NCBI GenBank assembly: GCA_033060915.1
Contig: CM065387.1
Coordinates: 42,004,501 to 42,068,500, forward strand
Source of the DNA: Euryodendron excelsum
Taxonomy: Eukaryota > Streptophyta > Magnoliopsida > Ericales > Pentaphylacaceae
DNA: 64,000 nucleotides
Direction of reading: 5' to 3'
Shown here: positions 62,147-64,000 of the stretch, piece after piece
Numbering within the stretch: the first letter of the stretch is position 1
Layout of the letters: every line of letters starts with the position of its first letter
Program-made: the position numbers and the translations under genes
Notes under the pieces: generated by a model
Told to the model about the DNA's origin: nothing
Database searches by the model: none
What the model saw: the letters and a program-made list of their open reading frames with translations, nothing else

Positions 62147-62313
62147 ATGGTGCTTAAGGCTCCTGCGGATCCTTATAGACCTGAGAAGCGACCAGTTGGT
62201 TGGATTGGAGATTGAAAGGCTCATCTTGAGCTTGCATGTGTTGTGATGTTGGAAACCGAACCTGGTTGGGCCAGAGATTGCCGAGCAGGCAAAAATGGGG
62301 TGCTTATAGAAGA

Positions 62314-64000
62314 AATGCGCATTTGCTTAACCGAAGGTAAACTTCTTGGGGCATGTGGTTGGAGCTAGTAAAATATGCATGAACAAGGCTAAAGTTCAAG
62401 CCATCCAAGAATAGGAGCCACCAAAGAAGGTGACAGAGCTACGATCTTTCCTTGACCTTGCTAATTATTACCGGGGTTCATCCGAGGATATTCGGCTCTA
62501 GCGGTACCTTTGACGGATCTTTTAAAGAAGAACCATCCTAGAAGAACCATCCTTAGGAATGGACGGCTAGGTGTGAAGATGCCTTCCAAGCACTGAAGAA
62601 GGCCATCATAGAGGAATCCGTTCTAGCATTGCCTGACCACACCAAGCCATGGGAGGTGCACACTAATGCCTCGGACTTCGCCATTGGAGGGGTGTTGATG
62701 CAAAAAGGTCACCCCATTGCTTTTGAAAGTTGCAAGCTTAGTGACACCGAGAGATGATACATAGTGCAAGAGAAAGAGATGACTGCGATTGTTCATTGCT
62801 TGCGCACGTGGAGACACTATTTACTCTACTTTAAGTTCGTGGTCATGACGGATAATATTGCTACGAGTTACTTATTGACTCAAAAGAAGTTAACCCCCAA
62901 GCAAGCACGATGGCTAGATTTTCTGTCGAATTCGACTACAGCTTGGAATACAAGCCGAGCAAAGCCAACTTGGTTGCGGAAGCACTTATTAGAAAGGTCG
63001 AGCTTGCCACCGTTAGTTGGCCCTAATGTCCATTAAAGAATCAGATCAAGGAAGGGCTTCAACATGATCAAGTGGCCGAGACTAATATCAATGGCGTCAA
63101 GCAAGGCAAGACAAGACAATTTTGGCTTAAAGATAATCTTCTCTTTGCTAAAGGGAACCCGATCTATGTGCCCAAATGGGGAATGCTACGAAAGGAGATT
63201 CTTAAGGAGTGAAAAGACTCCAAATAGGGGGGGACATCCAGGCGTCCGTCGCACATTGATATTATTGGAGGATGCCTACTATTGGCCACGAATACGGAAC
63301 GATGTGGAGCTCTATATGAAGACTTGTCTTGTGTGCCAACAAGACAAGGTGGAACAAAGTCATCCCCTTTGCCTATCTCGGAGTGGCCTTTGGAAAGTAT
63401 CTCTATGGACTTCATCACTTGCTTTCCCAAGTCCGAAGAGCATCATTGTGGTGGTTGACCGATTTTCTAAGTATGCCAATTTCATACCGGCCACCAAGGA
63501 ATGCACCACGGAGGAGACGGCTTGGTTATTCTTAGCCCACGTAGTTAAGTATTGGGGAGTTCCAAAGACCATTGTCAGCTATAGGGACTCTTGATTTACT
63601 AGGCGGTTTTGGACCGAGCTTTTCAAACTTTTAGGCATGAAGCTTAACTTCTCCACTAGCTTTCACCCCCAAACTGATGGCCAAACCGAGAGGGTGAATG
63701 CCTTATTGGAGCTATATTTGAGGCACTATGTGAGTGCCAACCAATGAAATTGGGCCAAGTTGCTTGATGTTGCCCAATGCTCTTATAATCTACAAAGGTG
63801 TGAGGCAACCAACACTAGCCCGTTCGTGCTTGCTACGGGCCAACAACCTTTAACACCTACCTCCGTTGCTATCGGGAATATGGGTAAAAGCCCCGGAGCT
63901 TACAAGTTTGCCAAGGGGTGGCATGAAAAAACCAACATGACCAAGGCCTACTTAGCTAAGGCCGTCAAAAGGATAAAGAAATGGGCGGACAAGAAGCGGT
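62314..64000 (+). pseudogene. Ty3/gypsy reverse transcriptase end, RNase H and integrase (continues outside)
   Basis: The sequence continues the split reverse transcriptase (VNFLGHVVGASKICMNKAKV near 62335). Next come RNase H (VHTNASDFAIGGVLMQ near 62657, then IVQEKEMTAIVHCLRTWRHY) and the integrase zinc-binding region (HPGVRRTLILLEDAYYWPRI, then CLVCQQDK, near 63230-63350). The integrase core follows (IIVVVDRFSKYANFIPA near 63445, then FHPQTDGQTERVNALLELYL near 63660). Several in-frame stops are present, for example at 62756-62758 and 63592-63594. The reading stays similar to integrase to the window's end. Confidence 0.88.

Larger units (their letters stand above)
57796..62308 (+). mobile_element. 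4.5-kb LTR-like element (possible giant solo LTR) inserted in the gypsy reverse transcriptase
   Basis: The left end is TGTCGCGCCCCGG and the right end is GGGGTGCTTATA. Both are flanked by GAAGA (57791-57795 and 62309-62313). Joining the flanks at one GAAGA copy restores the gypsy reading (IKRK then KCAFA), which proves a later insertion. I see no protein domains over 4,513 bp and no second copy of either terminus inside. Weak inverted similarity of the ends (CGCCCCGGTTTTT and GCACCCCATTTTT) suits an LTR. The options are a solo LTR of an element with very long LTRs (Ogre/Tat-like) or a large non-autonomous element. Internal tandem repeats are listed separately. Confidence 0.75.
54726..64000 (+). 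mobile_element. Ty3/gypsy LTR retrotransposon, interrupted and running off the window
   Basis: The order is LTR, primer-binding site, gag (from 55382), protease, reverse transcriptase, RNase H and integrase, which is the Ty3/gypsy arrangement. The reverse transcriptase is split by a 4.5-kb insertion at 57796-62308. Integrase continues to the last base, so the 3' LTR lies outside. The general look of gag and the zinc knuckle suggests a chromovirus-type lineage, but I cannot assign it from this sequence alone. Confidence 0.88.

Noticed and set aside
58000..62300. Several short open frames inside the 4.5-kb element
   Set aside because: They overlap on both strands, have no recognised domains, and follow internal tandem repeats, so they were not called as genes.
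1..64000. CRISPR arrays, operons and bacterial promoters
   Set aside because: The window is plant nuclear DNA with spliced genes and LTR retrotransposons. The short regular repeats present are palindrome arrays and minisatellites without spacer-repeat structure.

Overview
This window is nuclear DNA from a flowering plant, almost certainly a eudicot and probably a woody one. It is AT-rich, its genes have long introns with GT/AG borders, it holds plant-only gene families (IQD, acyl-ACP desaturase), and it carries layered LTR retrotransposons. I cannot name the species. All four host genes that I can support are on the + strand.

Layout. (1) 293-10843: a six-exon gene for a plant-specific, probably nuclear protein of unknown function. 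It enters from the left edge, its introns reach 4.8 kb, and two reading-frame breaks make its integrity doubtful. A miniature inverted-repeat element (2390-2843, target duplication TTGATA) lies in intron 2. (2) 15957-16460: a short single-exon gene for a small basic protein. (3) 19016-20520: retroelement-like DNA headed by an array of the palindrome ACCGTACGTACGGT. (4) 26280-32007: a complete IQD14-like calmodulin-binding gene with five coding exons (539 aa) that join in phase. (5) 39342-52287: a plastid stearoyl-ACP desaturase-like gene that is broken. A 5,025-bp Ty1/copia element (44959-49983) sits inside coding exon 2, a di-iron ligand His has become Tyr, and a 1-base insertion destroys the normal C-terminus. 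(6) 53652-64000: nested repeats. A 663-bp solo LTR lies beside a fragment copied from the IQD gene, including its intron. A Ty3/gypsy element then runs off the right edge, and a 4.5-kb LTR-like element interrupts its reverse transcriptase.

How the pieces relate. The IQD protein is expected to link calmodulin signalling to microtubules or membranes. The desaturase family introduces double bonds into acyl-ACP in plastids, but this copy probably makes no active enzyme. The host genes show no shared pathway. The clearest story is local genome decay: one gene split by a retrotransposon, a neighbour's fragment copied about 26 kb downstream, and elements inserted into elements, with target-site duplications fixing the order. 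I found no CRISPR array, rRNA or convincing tRNA gene. Exon borders come from splice signals, reading phase and remembered family features, without transcripts or database searches.
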